Part shown: positions 19,741 through 32,700 of the stretch, in pieces
How the letters are laid out: each line of letters opens with the position of its first letter
How positions within the stretch are numbered: position 1 is the stretch's first letter
NCBI GenBank assembly: GCA_025618425.1
Contig: CM046847.1
Span: 17,629,766 to 17,693,765, forward strand
Direction of reading: 5' to 3'
From: Heliocidaris tuberculata
Lineage: Eukaryota > Echinodermata > Echinoidea > Camarodonta > Echinometridae
DNA length: 64,000 bases
The notes under the pieces: model-generated
Told to the model about the DNA's origin: nothing
The model's database searches: none
The model's input: the letters and a program-made list of their open reading frames with translations, nothing else
Made by a program: the position numbers and the translations under genes

Positions 19741-22700
19741 TGTACTGTAGTAGCAACAAATTTAAAAAATGCTCTTGACACACAAAAGAAACTGTTAACC
19801 ATTTGATCTCAAACTTGCATTTGTGCTCATGTATAAAATGTACTATTTTCTCACAGGTTGTTAGCATATTTTGGAAAAAGCTGTAAATTCAAGAAAAGTT
19901 TCTCCTGCAATGTGATGCATCTTCTAATGTGCTTCCCTCCTCCCAGCAAATTGAATATTTAGCATTTTTAAACCATTAAAACTAAAGCAGTCTATTTACC
20001 AGCATTGTGTTATGCATGAAACATGCTATTCACAAATCCTTCTTCTCTCCCTCCCCATAAAAAAACAACAAACAAACCTAATGGCTTGAAACCTTTTTTT
20101 TTTTTTTTTTAACATGTATGATTATCTTCCCTTCAAATAGATGCAATGTTTCCTAACAAATATATGAAAAAAGCTAACGCATGCAAGTGATGAGACGAAT
20201 TCAAAGGTGTGTATTAAATACTGTTTACCCAAAGGTGTGTATTAAATACTGCTTACCCAACTAGTAAAATTGATATGCTTCTTACACATAAATTGAAATC
20301 AAAATCAGTATGTAGCATGTGAATGCAAAATTAGAGAATGGGTTTAGAGTTTTGAAACTGTACCTGCACACAAATCAAAATCAGTTGTGTTTCCTTGAAT
20401 TGTTTTTAATATTATCTCAAGAAAGAGAGTGCCTAGTCTTTATAAACAGTTTGAAGAGTTAGTGCTAGTGTAGTTAGAATGGGTTGTAAGACTCATTTGG
20501 GCGTGAATATAAACATTTCTGGGTTTTATATATCAGGCTCTGTCGTGTATACTTGCTTTCATTAGATGACACAAACAAGTTTTTCGCTTTAGCTGCGGCT
20601 TTCGGTGTAAAAGACTTATACACAGTATTTGTATCACTGTACCTCTGATGTAGGAATATACATATATCATATATCATGAGATATCAAAAGACAAAAAATG
20701 TATGAAACGATTTTTTCTAATGGTCTATTTATCGTTAGCTGTGGATTTGTTAATTGCATTATCTGTATGGTGGATACTAGAGTCTTACCACTTGAATGAA
20801 TGAAAATGATAGCATATGAATTTGCTGTGTTCTTTAACAACAAAAATTATTAATATCTTCAATTTTTTACAGTGGAATTATGTCATATTGAATATTTAGT
20901 ATACATCATTAATAATAGGATAGTTGGATTGTGCTCTGGAAAAATGTGGTTGAAAAAAAAAAAAATAAAAAAAATGATAGAAAAAACAAGTTACAATGCC
21001 TTGTTTATGGAGTGAATGTATTTCCTCATTGTGTGAAAAATTTTACAAGTTGTGTTGTATGAAGCATGGAAGTGTTTTGGTAAGACTCAATGGAGGAAAT
21101 ATCCTTTTCTTCTTAACGTTTTCCCATTTTGAGTATGTATGGGCGCATATTGCAAAATAGGTTTTTTTACTCATGAACTGTGATATATGGCTTTTTGTTA
21201 GGATACGTTTGCATTTTTCCAGTTTTGTCAGGTATCATTACAGAAGAAGTAGTAGAGGGGTTGAATTCCTCGTCTGTTTCTTGTCTAGTGCCTCTGAATT
21301 GTCAAAGTGTGGATTTTTGATGACAGTTATATGATGTTCTGCACCTAGCATTAGTAGAACCTCTCTCATATCCTCTATGGACTTCCCTTTGTAGGGAAGC
21401 TCACTAACGTTGGATGGAGGAAAGATGACTGGATTTGCTGTGAATTATTGTGATATGTCTTGCATTTGTAAATTCTTAGATCAAAATGTTTAAAAGTCAT
21501 AATTTGTCCATAGAAATACAGAAGAATATTGAATGAATTTATTCTGGATTTATGCTTGTGTAGTATTAAAGAAAGGGTATTACACTATAATACAGAATCT
21601 AAGAATTTGAAATACATAAAGGATTTAAGCCGCAAAGAGAGAAAAGAGCACCAGATGCTTCTTTCAAGTACAAAAAAAAAAATTCATACAAGACAATTAT
21701 TGTTGTTGGTTGCTACTTGACTATTCTCACAGAAAAATTCAGGATGAGATTTTGACGACTTTTCTGGTCTTCTGCTCTCATAGGGCCTACACTATTATGC
21801 TGGTGTTTTGTCTTAGAAGAAGTGATAGTCACCAGTCACCAATCTACCTCATTTCAGCTTCTCTTTGCAACTATTGTGTAGCCTTAATCTTGACAATAGT
21901 AATGATGATGATATTGATACTGATTAGGATCGCTCTGTTTCACAGCCTTGTTTGTTTTTTTGTCCATTAATGTGTGTGTGTGATTGTCCCTTGTAGTGCT
22001 TCTAGGGAAAGAACAATTAAAAACATCACTTCTAACAAAACAAAACAACATCAAATGTATAATAACTGTTACTTTTCAATTTCAAAGATTTTTTGTTGTT
22101 GTTTTGTTTGTTCCTTCATGAAAAAAGCTATTTTGTCCTATTTGTATTTATTCCTAACTTATAATACTTAATGATAGAATATATTAATCAATAGAAAAGA
22201 AGATTGACATATATTAAGAAAATGAAAAAAAGATGGACCAAATTTGCCACAAATTAAAATAATAATTGAATTACTCATATAAACTAGATTCAGTACTGTA
22301 GAAATCGCAATGTTTTGTAATGAACAATATGTAATCCATAATTCAATCAAAGAAAGGAAAGGTTATGTTGCGTTAAAAGGATCAGAGAAAGAACAAGAAT
22401 GATTGTCACTTCACATTGAAAAATATGTTGGTTATTTACCTTAACCCTGCTAACATATACATCTTAAATTTCATTTGAAGCAGCCTATAAAACAAAGTAG
22501 ATTAACAAAGGTTTTTTTTTTTCTCAGATGCAGTTAGAATTCTGAACTACCGGTAACCCAGAATAAGAGAACTTTCCATTTGGGGGGGGGGGGGGGGGTT
22601 ATAGGAAGATGATGTTTCTGATGCATGATTAGAGGCATATATTGAAAAGGAATTTGGAATGTCTGGAATAAATGGTAATTGTATCTTTTAATATCTGATG

Positions 22701-25233
22701 TAACTTGTGTAGAATAGAGAATATCAACATCTGAAATTTTAGAGATGTTGAAAGAATAGGGTTGTCACATTCAAATCACTATTTCTGTGTGCATATATAA
22801 ACTTTGACAAAATCATTGAATTGTAAACTTGATTGACTGTAAATTGGTACAGACTTACTGTTGCATTGTGAATTGTTTTATTTAAATATTAAATGGGGCA
22901 TGAGTATTTCACTTTTATTTCAACGTTATACACCTATAAATATGAGAGTAGCCTGTGGTGAAAATCCTTCTGTAAATTTCAAAAACAAATAAAACAGATC
23001 ATATGAGTTTGATATAAAGATATGACTATTTAGTATTAACAGTGGTGTTATCAAAAGAGTATTTACTGTTCGCTACCTGTTTTTTTTATATACAGAGTTA
23101 CTCAAATATTGAATTTGAATAGAGATATAGAATGCTTTTGTAAATTTTGCGGGGATTTATGCGCATATGTAATATCCTGTTTTTTGGTACAATTTTGAAA
23201 TCCTCTGTAGGCAATTATCAATCGATTAGCATTATTCTTCACATTGTGATATGATGTTTGTAATATTTGGATATGAGTGGATTTGCAAGATTAGTGCTAG
23301 TATTTGGTCTGAACTGTTAAAAGAGTGGAGACACTCCTTTTCTGACCAAAGTTTGTTGGAAAGTTTCAAAGTTTGACATATGAACTGCATGACAGATAGA
23401 CAAAAAGTATTACGGTACACAGTTAATAGCTGATTTTTCTCTTTTTTTCCATGTAAGTGTTTATGCATATTATCAGTGCTGGGTTCGATAGGGCACTTGT
23501 TGGAAATGAATATTCTGGATGTTTTGGATGTATTTTGCCTTTTTTTATCACAACGATTACTTCTGGTACATGAGTGATGTCTTTTCAGTCTATAGTAGAG
23601 ATGTGCCTCAGACGACGTTAAAATCATTATAACAAGATTGTCGTTTCTTTTTTTGTTCACCTTCTAAAAAAGAAATGAACAGTCATGTTTGTTTCTCTAC
23701 CTTATTTGATTCTATTGAAATAGTCATTTTTAGGCTTATTTTATTGATTTCCACCTTACAATATATAACAGGAGAAGGTGAATTCCTTTGAGTTTGTATT
23801 TGGCTGTTGGATATTATACGCATTGTACTGTACTTAATATTGTTACGTATTTGCTCTTCCAAGCTTGTGAGAAAATGGTTGTTTTTTCACCTTTTGTTTA
23901 TCTACATGTGTGTGCCTGAGTTTTGGTATACTGGAGCCATAAATAGTAGATTAACTTTTACCCTGGCTCACTAGTTGTTACATTGATAATCCAAATGCTA
24001 CAGCGCTGCTATTATTAATATATATATTGACATTTTTCCTATTAGGACTAATTGAATTTGCTGTAAATTCCAAACATTAGTGGTATTTGGGAATTGGTAT
24101 ATATTTATGCGCCTTTATTTTGCAAATTAAGATTGAATATATTATTTGAATTTCAATTGAATGCCAACTTATTTTCATTCCAATATAGAGCATTAGAGTT
24201 CCATCAGATATGTTTGTGTGATTAATGATTAATTCAATTATTTTAATATTTAGTATTACATGCAGCCAGAATAGATAACTTTATCTCAAGTTTTATAACA
24301 AATAATTCAGAATTTTCAAGTTTTACCAATTCACAAATTAATGTAAAAAACAAATTAGTAAAATTCTTATCACATAGGCCTAGCTATATTCATTTTTTCA
24401 ATGAAAAGATGCTGCCACTATCCCCACCTCAGAAGAATGTTGTAACTCCTATTTTTGGACAAGATTTTACATAATTCCCCTAAATCTTATGGCATTTCTG
24501 TCAAAATTTCCCAGAAACAGGTCCTCTACATTTTATCATATAATACTTTGATACAACATTTTACTATTATACTTAAGAATAATACAATGAAAGAGAATAT
24601 TTTAAAGGCTCAAAATATATGTAATGATGTACTGCCATCAACAGCTGCAGAAGAATGTGATGTAATTTTCATATTTGTATCACCATTGTGATTTTGAATA
24701 CTCTTGTTCCAAAATCATTCTGAAAGAATTGAAAGTCTCATCATTCAGAAATTGATAGACCTCCACGAATGTTAAAATATAATGTTTACAAGTACAGGTT
24801 TATTGGCCCCTTTGTCAGATTAATTTTTAATTGATGTATGTAATAAGGTACTTTGTTGCATTTTATTGTCCTTTCACCCACTGGTAGATGTACTTGTCAA
24901 TATAGTTTTCAGGTTTTTCTTTCACCATGTTTTAAAGGAAAAAAGCATGAAATTTGTCAGTATTTGAAGTGATTTTTCTATTTTGATTATTTCCCCTTTA
25001 TTTTTATAGTCATAGTGATGACTGGATTATTTTGATTGTTTCAGTGAGTTTTATTATGTGATAAAGGTACTTGAGTCATGGCTTCTTTGTGTGAAATTTG
25101 ACTGGCTTCTATATGTTTAATAATGGGAAATTGTAGGATTTTGGCAATACACCAAAGCTGCATTGGATGTAATTGTGTCATTCTTTGTCTCTTTATTGAA
25201 CTTCTTGTTTCATTTTAATTATAATATCTCTTC
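19741..25233. other. no gene seen; AT-rich intergenic or long UTR sequence
   Basis: Open frames are short and composition-driven. A 28-bp block around AAAGGTGTGTATTAAATACTG is repeated in tandem at about 20203-20255. Poly-G occurs near 22582-22599 and several poly-T/poly-A runs are present. I see no conserved domain, RNA gene or clean TIR. Confidence 0.5.
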
Positions 25234-25477
25234 TTTTTCTTCTTCTTCTTCTTCTTTTTCTCCTCCTCCTCCTCCTCCTCCTCCTCCTCCTCCTCCTCCT
25301 CCTCCTCCTCCTCCTCCTCCTCCTCCTCCTCCTCCTCCTCCTCCTCCTCCTCCTCCTCCTCCTCCTCCTCCTCCTCCTCCTCCTCCTCCTCCTCTTCTTC
25401 TTCTTCTTCTTCTTCTTCTTCTTCTTCTTCTTCTTCTTCTTCTTCTTCTTCTTCTTCTTCTTTTTTCTTCTTTTTTC
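25234..25477. repeat. pure pyrimidine triplet tract: (TCC)n then (TCT)n
   Basis: About 45 TCC units (25261-25395) are flanked by TTC/TCT triplets on both sides, all pyrimidine on this strand. The poly-Pro, poly-Glu, poly-Arg and poly-Gly frames over it are artefacts. Mirror-symmetric polypyrimidine tracts of this kind can form triplex DNA. Confidence 0.97.
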
Positions 25478-25489
25478 TGACAAACATTT

Positions 25490-26547
25490 AAAACCAGGAG
25501 GTAATGTAATAATTGAATATACCAGTTCATGATGGTGGTGATGAGAGAGAGGGGGAAGGGATAGGGTGAGAGAGAAGGTGCAGAATGGGAATATAATATA
25601 AGTGTACATTATTACGGTGAGAGAGGAGAGAAAGAACAAGTACATGTAGTAGTGGTAGTAGGAGGAGGAGGATTGAGAGGACTATTGATTGTCATTAACA
25701 TGAAATTAGGGTAGTTTCCTATTTAAAAAAATATATATACCTACTGAAATCATCAAGAACTGATAAAATAATCAAGGCACATACAGATATTTGTTCTTTT
25801 GTTTCTAAAACGGAAAAAGGAAAAACAGAATATTGAGTAAAAAAACGTTTCTATTTTCGTTATTACATGAGAAAAATGGTCAATGTTAATCATTTGTGTC
25901 AGGAATAAAACTTGAAAAACGAAAATATTGAAAAACAAACTGTTTTTTGTTTTACAGTTTACTTTAAATTGTTTTTTTCCCCCATTTTTTTCTGGTGCAA
26001 ATTAAGAAAAACACTTTTTCTGATCTGAATGTACCTTGATTATACATGTGTACTAGTATAGATCTAGTACTGTAAGGTAGTCTTCTATTAGTCTGCACAC
26101 AGACCCTAATTTCACACTTTGTCAGGAAATCACTGTGTCTTGAGAGAAGCCTAATTCAGCTACCTTCTGGTAGTACATGGCCTACGGTAGTCTTACAGTG
26201 CAGACACTCTTTTACGACTGACCAGGGTTTGTGCCTGCAAACTAGTCTTCTATTGTGACTTACATGAAAGTCTGCTAGAAAGACTAGTGAGTTGTGACCT
26301 TGTGTTACGAGCCGAGGATAGACGTGTACGGGATGCTGAGAACTACTAGCCCGCTAGCACCCCGGTAAAAGAAAGCTAGATCTCGTTACCGATATGGTTT
26401 CTGATACACGCGCGTTGTGACCTACATGTACGTACCGTAGTTCTCTTTTTCTCGCTGGAGAAAAGAAGTGTTTTTATGCTTCTCATATAGACGTCTCCAT
26501 CTTAGATTTTATATCAGTAAATATCTAATCTTTCATAGAAAACAGAG
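25490..26547. other. upstream region of TMEM129; no gene seen
   Basis: A purine-rich GAGAGA stretch follows the triplet tract to about 25680. From about 26290 the sequence becomes richer in CpG, consistent with a promoter or 5' UTR just before the TMEM129 start codon. No TATA box stands out. Confidence 0.4.
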
Positions 26548-26758
26548 ATGTATCAAGCTTCGGCTGATTTTGTTTTCACGCTGGTTTACGTGCTTTTATC
26601 CGCTTGTTTGGTGGTCCCTCCGAGCGAATTTCGATCTGCAGGCCTCACAATCCAGAATGTGCTTTCCTCTTGGTTGGGGAGCGAAGATCTTCATTTTGTC
26701 CAGTATCACATAAAAAGGACGACAGCAACTTTAATTTTCCACGCTCTTTTACCTTTAG
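26548..26758 (+). CDS. TMEM129: TMEM129 exon 1
   Basis: Begins MYQASADFVFTLVYVLL and includes the first membrane segment and a PPSEFRSAGLTI..L..WLG block. Ends TTTAG|GTAATT with one base carried into exon 2, making a Gly codon. Confidence 0.92.
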
Positions 26759-29700
26759 GTAATTATTTTAAAGTAGCTTTTCCAATTTTAGTGTAAGCAT
26801 TGCAAAAAGAAGTTGTACCCATCATGCCCATCATGACTAACCGTCTAGCCACACGGGCTTGATGTTTTATAAAAATTCGACATTGAACATCAAGCCTCAC
26901 AGGCAACAGGGGAAGCAATCTCCCGTACGGAGAGACAAGTATACAAACAAATAAGTGGGCAAGATTCATCCATTTCCACGTACGGTGAACCTTGCAAACC
27001 ACCTTCGGAGTTTGCTAAAATCTTCCTCTTTCAGCTCATCTGACCACTTCAACATTTGAATTGGATCATGAGAAACATGAAAAAAATACAATTTAGATCT
27101 ATGGCGACATCGATATGGATTAGCTGTGCAATTAGCATTACAAAGACGGCGCGATCAGCACAGAATGTGTGCTGTAGATGAACGGAGTACAAGGCAGTGC
27201 AACGCTGAGCGGTTCCGACACAGCATGCTTAATTTAATTGTGCTATATATCTCGCACGCGTATATGGTGGTTGATCCAGTGTCCGAATACTTTTCAGAAA
27301 ATCAACGATAGCAAATAAAATATGAAACGAATATCTGTCAAACTATACATATTGAATGCTCAAAGTCCTACAAAAAAAGAAGTTGATGGAATTTTAAAAA
27401 GACAATGTAGATTTAATACGATATTCCCTTCCGAGTGAACCCCTTCCCAACGACGCGGCGTTTTGGTCCCTTGAAAAAGGTACCGTAATTCCGAACGTGT
27501 GAAACCTATGGGAAAAAGACACAACCTTGGTATCAATAGTGTGGTTTTCATACGCGTAATCCCACGCGTATGAAAACCCATTTTAGGCGCTTAACTTTAC
27601 ACGTTCGGTAATACAATCTGTTCGGAATTACAATACTTGACTATACCTGGTATATGCAGTCATAGACCGAAAATTCTGTCTCTCGTTTGTTATCCTCTTA
27701 TTTTGGTAGGGTCGGCTCTTCACTTAGAGACAGAAACGGGCCTATCACTCTGCTGTGCAAACTTACTGGCCGCCGACAGCCAGTCGGCATGTAGTTGGAA
27801 AATGCCGTTTTTTAATAGTTTCACATATTTATAGAAATCAAATAGATTAGACCTAGGCTCTATATGTTATAATGGATCTGTTCACTTACCAATTTGACTG
27901 AATAATCCGTTTAAAGCTCCTTTTTCAGGTAATTCAGGGTCCAAGGTATTCTCCGTTTGAAAATCTCGCAACCGTATTCTAACTGTTATTAGTGTGTGAG
28001 TCAATGTGTATTCGGTTTGCACAGCAGATCAAACGGCCCGCTTCTGTCTCTAAGTGAGGGCCGACCCTAACCAAAATAAGAGGCTAACGAACGAGAGACA
28101 GAATTTTCGGTCTAATGCAGTCAGAGCTGATAATATTTGTTGCTTTACCAGAATTGGGTAAAAAATTTCACCAACAAACTACTTATACTGCAATAAAATT
28201 CATAAACTTGCGTGAAGGTAGCCTTTTGACAAGGCCCTCGTGACTTGGCTCGGCAAGTAAGCTAGTAGTGGCTGCATAACAAGACTAGCCGCCCAGCCCG
28301 GTGAATGCGCGAGCGAGGGCCTTTTGGAACCTGGCCTGTATTTCTTATGCTATCCCTTGTTCCTAGCGAGGATCTGCTACCTCATAGGTAGGAGCCAATC
28401 AGCGAACGTATCTTCGCATGACGTCAGCATAAATTTGGTATGCAAATTCGCCTTCATCTCGACACCCCGTGCAAGCTACATCAATCATGGCGTCCGAAGA
28501 AGAATTGTTGCTGAAAAGCACGGAATTTGCCTTGCAAATGCTGAAAATTTCAGCTTTCAAGGACTTAAACTGAGGGCAAGTCTTTCAGTCCTCTAAGGAC
28601 AGGATGCATTTGTGAGCCTTCCCACGGGATATGGCAAAAGCACTATTTACCAGGCGATCCCGTTGTGTAAGGACTATCTTCGATCGCAAGCTCAAGCTGG
28701 AGGACAAGCAGGCACCATGAACGAATCACATGGAAAGCAAGCCCCACAGATGCCGTTGTGATTGGTCGATAATCCCCGGTAGGCGTGTTAGCATACGAAT
28801 GTCAACTCGTGAATAATTCATATCGGACGATGGAAACCCAGGTTCCAAAAGGCCTCGCGACTAAAGTCGCTCGATCGTGCGTTCACCCGGGCCGTGTTGA
28901 TTCTTTTCGTCGCCGGCTAGTCTCATCTCAGGCACAGCATGACGAGGAAAATAGCCAAGTCACGAGGCCTTGTCAAAAGGCTAGCGTGAAGGAAGATGAA
29001 TTTTGCGATTTGAATATTTCCTATTAAAAAAAGGCAATAATAAATCATATATCGTGATTCGTGAATGATCTTTTCTCCATTGTTGAAGCACTACTGCGCG
29101 TGCATAATGGTGATTGGCTCCGATTGCGTATGCACTTTGGTTTTCGAGAGACCAGCACTGAGAAAAGATCGTTCATGCCTATATATCGCATTTTTTGCCA
29201 AAGAATTATTGAAAGCGTAAAAATTATCACTCCTATTGCAAGTTTATTGATATTCATTGAAGTATGAGTAGAGTTTGTGATATTATCATGCGGTATTTGT
29301 GACATTTTCATCGAACTTTGGCCAAAGATAAAGTAATGCACAAGAGTGTAGAGCTCTGTTGCAGTGCACCGAATATTTGTAAAACCATAGGTAAGCACAT
29401 AACGATGGACCCCAACGGAGTGCGGAGGGCAGACTTCGGTCTATGTAGGAGAGGGATTCTGTGAAGCCAATGGCTATCAAGATTGAAAAGTTTTGATATC
29501 ATTTTATTTTAGCTGTTAATTGCATATTATATAATTAACAACATCCCCCACCTTTATTTATTACATATTTTAATGCAAGTACTCAAAGAAGTGAGATGAT
29601 GCATTTTCTTGTTATCCAAAGAAAATAAACTTGAATATAAATCAGTTACTATAGGTCTTGTGTTTAAAATCTTATTTTTCCTGACAGGTTACTACATTGG

Positions 29701-32700
29701 CTTTGGTCTAGTCTGTCCAGAGTACAATCTCTTTCACCCATGGAAAGTATCTTCATTATGGCTTGCCTACCTCACCACATGGATCCTAGCCATCATCATA
29801 GCTCTAGTCCTAGCCTACTACTGGTCAAGAGAACAATGGTCAAAGCACCCTATTTCGGCCACCCTCGGACATCATGGACACTCGTGGCGGGCTGTATCAT
29901 CCAACATCAGCATTGAATTCCGGCGGATCAACAAATTCTCCACTGGCCCGCCAAGTTGCAGAGTTTACGTCACAGATTCATGGATCATCAGGACTTCTGC
30001 ATATTCAGTATGCTTTGCTCACAAACAAGACTGCCATTTGAATATTTTGCAGAGTGTGGACCATGCTCTGTCCCATGAGAGCAGTACTGGTGTACAGATT
30101 CTTACCATTGAGGTAGTTAGTATCAACAGGAATATCAAACCATTCAAAATAAGGTATTGAATTGTCTTTACATTATGTAATTTCCAGAAACATGAAATAT
30201 GAAAGTGATGATAGATACTTTGACCGTCACATTATTTTAGGTTGGAACATAATATCAAAATCTTTAACCAAAACCTGCTTTAGTGACCACCTGTAGAGAG
30301 TGAGAGAGAGAGAAGGACCAACTGCCTACAAGATGAGGAACGCTTTTCCTGTCTCTCTTGAACAGTCTTTATACATGTATATACAGGTTTACTTTGACTG
30401 TATTAATTTCTTTACAAAAAGTCTCCTTACTGGTTGTTTAAAACACAAAAAAGTCCATTTTCTAGTAATATAATCCTTTGTTTCAAATCAACAATAAATA
30501 AAGTTTGCTGAATCAGGGGCTTTTGTATCGGCCATTCAGATTTCATTAAAGCAATGTAGAATGTTGAAAAAATTAGATTGTACATGTATATCATCTGTTT
30601 TGAAATTTAATATTTATAAACCAAATTCTTCTTAAAAGTGTGACACTTTCTTCAATTTTCTGGTATCACAGGCTTTCAGTCCAGCCTAGGAATTAATTTT
30701 TTTGTTTTAGGGGCTACTTTTTTTTTTGCCTTGGGGCTACTTTTGAATTTTATGGGGCTATTTCTTATATTATTGGGGATACCATTTTAATGGAAAGAGC
30801 AGACTGACTTATCAATTTGAGTTTTTTGTGATATTGCGATTGCTGTTACATTGGTACTAATTGTACTATCTCATGCACAGGTTTACTGCCCAATTTAATT
30901 TTAAAACATAGATTTTTAAAATTTTAACTTCACCCCCCCCCCCCCCCCCCCCCCCCATCAGATTTTTTTTTCTTTTTTCAAAACTTTGAAGGAATAAATC
31001 AAAAATAGGTCAATTCAACAATAGGTCAATTTCACTCGAATTTGCTGCATTAGGCGTATTTCCCGCAGAGATGTTTATTTTAAGTGAAAAGGCGGGCTTG
31101 GTGTGTGTTTTTTCTTTTCTCGCACATAATACTCCTAAATCCGCTTTGACGTACGTACGTACATATATACTGTGAATGCGTACAGTTCCGGGCGATTTTT
31201 CTTTTCCAATTTGTTTTTCGGGAATACCATCACACTCAATGAGCATCGATCTCGCGCGCGATAAGTAAAAAACCCCGTCATAAATCCACCGATTTCCTGA
31301 TTTGTAGAGCGTTTTCGGTGGCTCTGTTTCTCACAACCCGACTTAAGCGCCGTGTGCTTTGAAGAAATGGCACTAATTTCGCATTTTTTAGGCAGGCTTT
31401 GGCTTTACAGATCGATTTTTTGAGGTGACTACGGACTTAATGTGGTAAGGGACAATTTCTCTGTGTGGTGTATCCGGTCGTGATAGTCTCATTACACGGA
31501 TGATGGTAATTTTAGACCTATCATTGTAACAGTGATATTGCGTTTCGGAAAGGAAATTTTCACAAAAGGTGTCGCGCAAAGACTAAGTGAAATGAAGCTG
31601 TCGATGAATTTATACAACCCTGATATAGAATGCGGGTAGTTACTGTAGTATGCATGAAAAAAGCGCTATCTTCAGTTTCCGTGCGATATCTGGCTATACT
31701 GTAATTGTTGTCATTTGGTCTAGCGCTCACGATGCTACACATTAGCGATGTACTGAGCTCCGAGTCAACAACGAGATAAAAGGTTGAATTTAGCTTCATT
31801 TTGAGCGTAATAGTGATTTTCTTTTGAATCATTGATGGGGGTGACTCATATGAAAATGGTCGCCCCCAAATACAGGTTTTCCAGCATTTATTGGGGCGAT
31901 ATGGGGGCCGACGAGGGCGAAATCGCCCGTCACCCCGTGTTTCAGTCTGTAAAACCAAATATAGTGATGCTCAATGTATCTTGTATCTATACAGTTAGGA
32001 TGATCCGTTCACATCATGTACATGTGAAATCTAGCCGCTGCGACATTTGCTTCGGCAATGATTGCTTATGGCTTTATTTGGTCAAACGTATTGGGTTAGG
32101 GTAGCAATTGGGTTTTAGGTTAGGTTTAGGGTTAGTGTTAGGTATAGTGTTTGGTCCATGGCTGAACTTCAGCCATGGACCAAACACTTCAGCCGCTGAA
32201 AACTTCAGCCGCTGAAGTTAGTAGATTGGTTTGTGTAGGATATTGACAGCGGTTCCATGAGATTTGCTCTTGTGACAATTGCTCCGGTCTAACTTTGCCA
32301 TGTTAATCCTAAACCTAAACTTAACCCTAACCTTAACCCTGACCCTAATCCTAATCTTCACATTGTCCTTAACATAAAACCAAATCATGACCTTGACCTT
32401 AACCTTTGACCTTTCGAGATATGGACGGAAGAGCATATGTCGCAGGAGCAAATGTTGTGTCACCATTGATACCAGACCAATTGTCACTGGAGCATGTGTC
32501 ATACAACCAAACTCAATTTTTTAAATATCCTATACATTTCATCTCTCCTTGATTCCTTCCATTTATTTCTGTGGTGATAGGTTGAATGCACTTGATTTCC
32601 GAGACCTGAAGGACAAGGTAAGCATGCCCATTGTCAACGCAAGGAATGTAGTCATCCAGCAGACACTGACTGATAGGTTCCTAGAGGCATTCAGACAGCA

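Larger units (their letters stand above)
26759..29687 (+). other. TMEM129 intron 1, loaded with mobile elements
   Basis: It contains a 15-bp-arm hairpin (27543-27578), a 452-bp element (27663-28114) and a 765-bp element (28219-28983), each with a 9-bp target duplication. An imperfect inverted repeat (about 29055-29080 against 29158-29180) is built on GAATGATCTTTTCTC. Nothing suggests an extra exon. Confidence 0.75.
30154..32580 (+). other. TMEM129 intron 2
   Basis: It holds copy 3 of the AACCTG/GACCACC repeat (30269-30370), a C homopolymer (30932-30955), and the telomere-like inverted array with a perfect hairpin at 32094-32412. No exon-like sequence was found. Confidence 0.7.

Noticed and set aside
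18569..19867. Arg/Thr/Ala-rich open frames of 70-147 codons on both strands
   Set aside because: They follow the GCGACC-type motif inside the Harbinger-like element; equal openness on both strands shows a compositional effect.
25163..25645. Long open frames giving poly-Pro, poly-Leu, poly-Glu, poly-Lys/Arg or poly-Gly proteins
   Set aside because: All are readings of the TCC/TCT triplet tract in different frames; no start context, no flanking coding sequence.
29045..29500. Overlapping minus-strand open frames of 64-117 codons in TMEM129 intron 1
   Set aside because: Mutually overlapping, low complexity, no domain; part of the stretch is an imperfect inverted repeat.
30932..30955. Poly-C and poly-G runs as regulatory or G-quadruplex sites
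   Set aside because: Isolated homopolymers at several places (3374, 22582, 30932, 35567, 42894, 63487) with no conserved context; length is probably unreliable.
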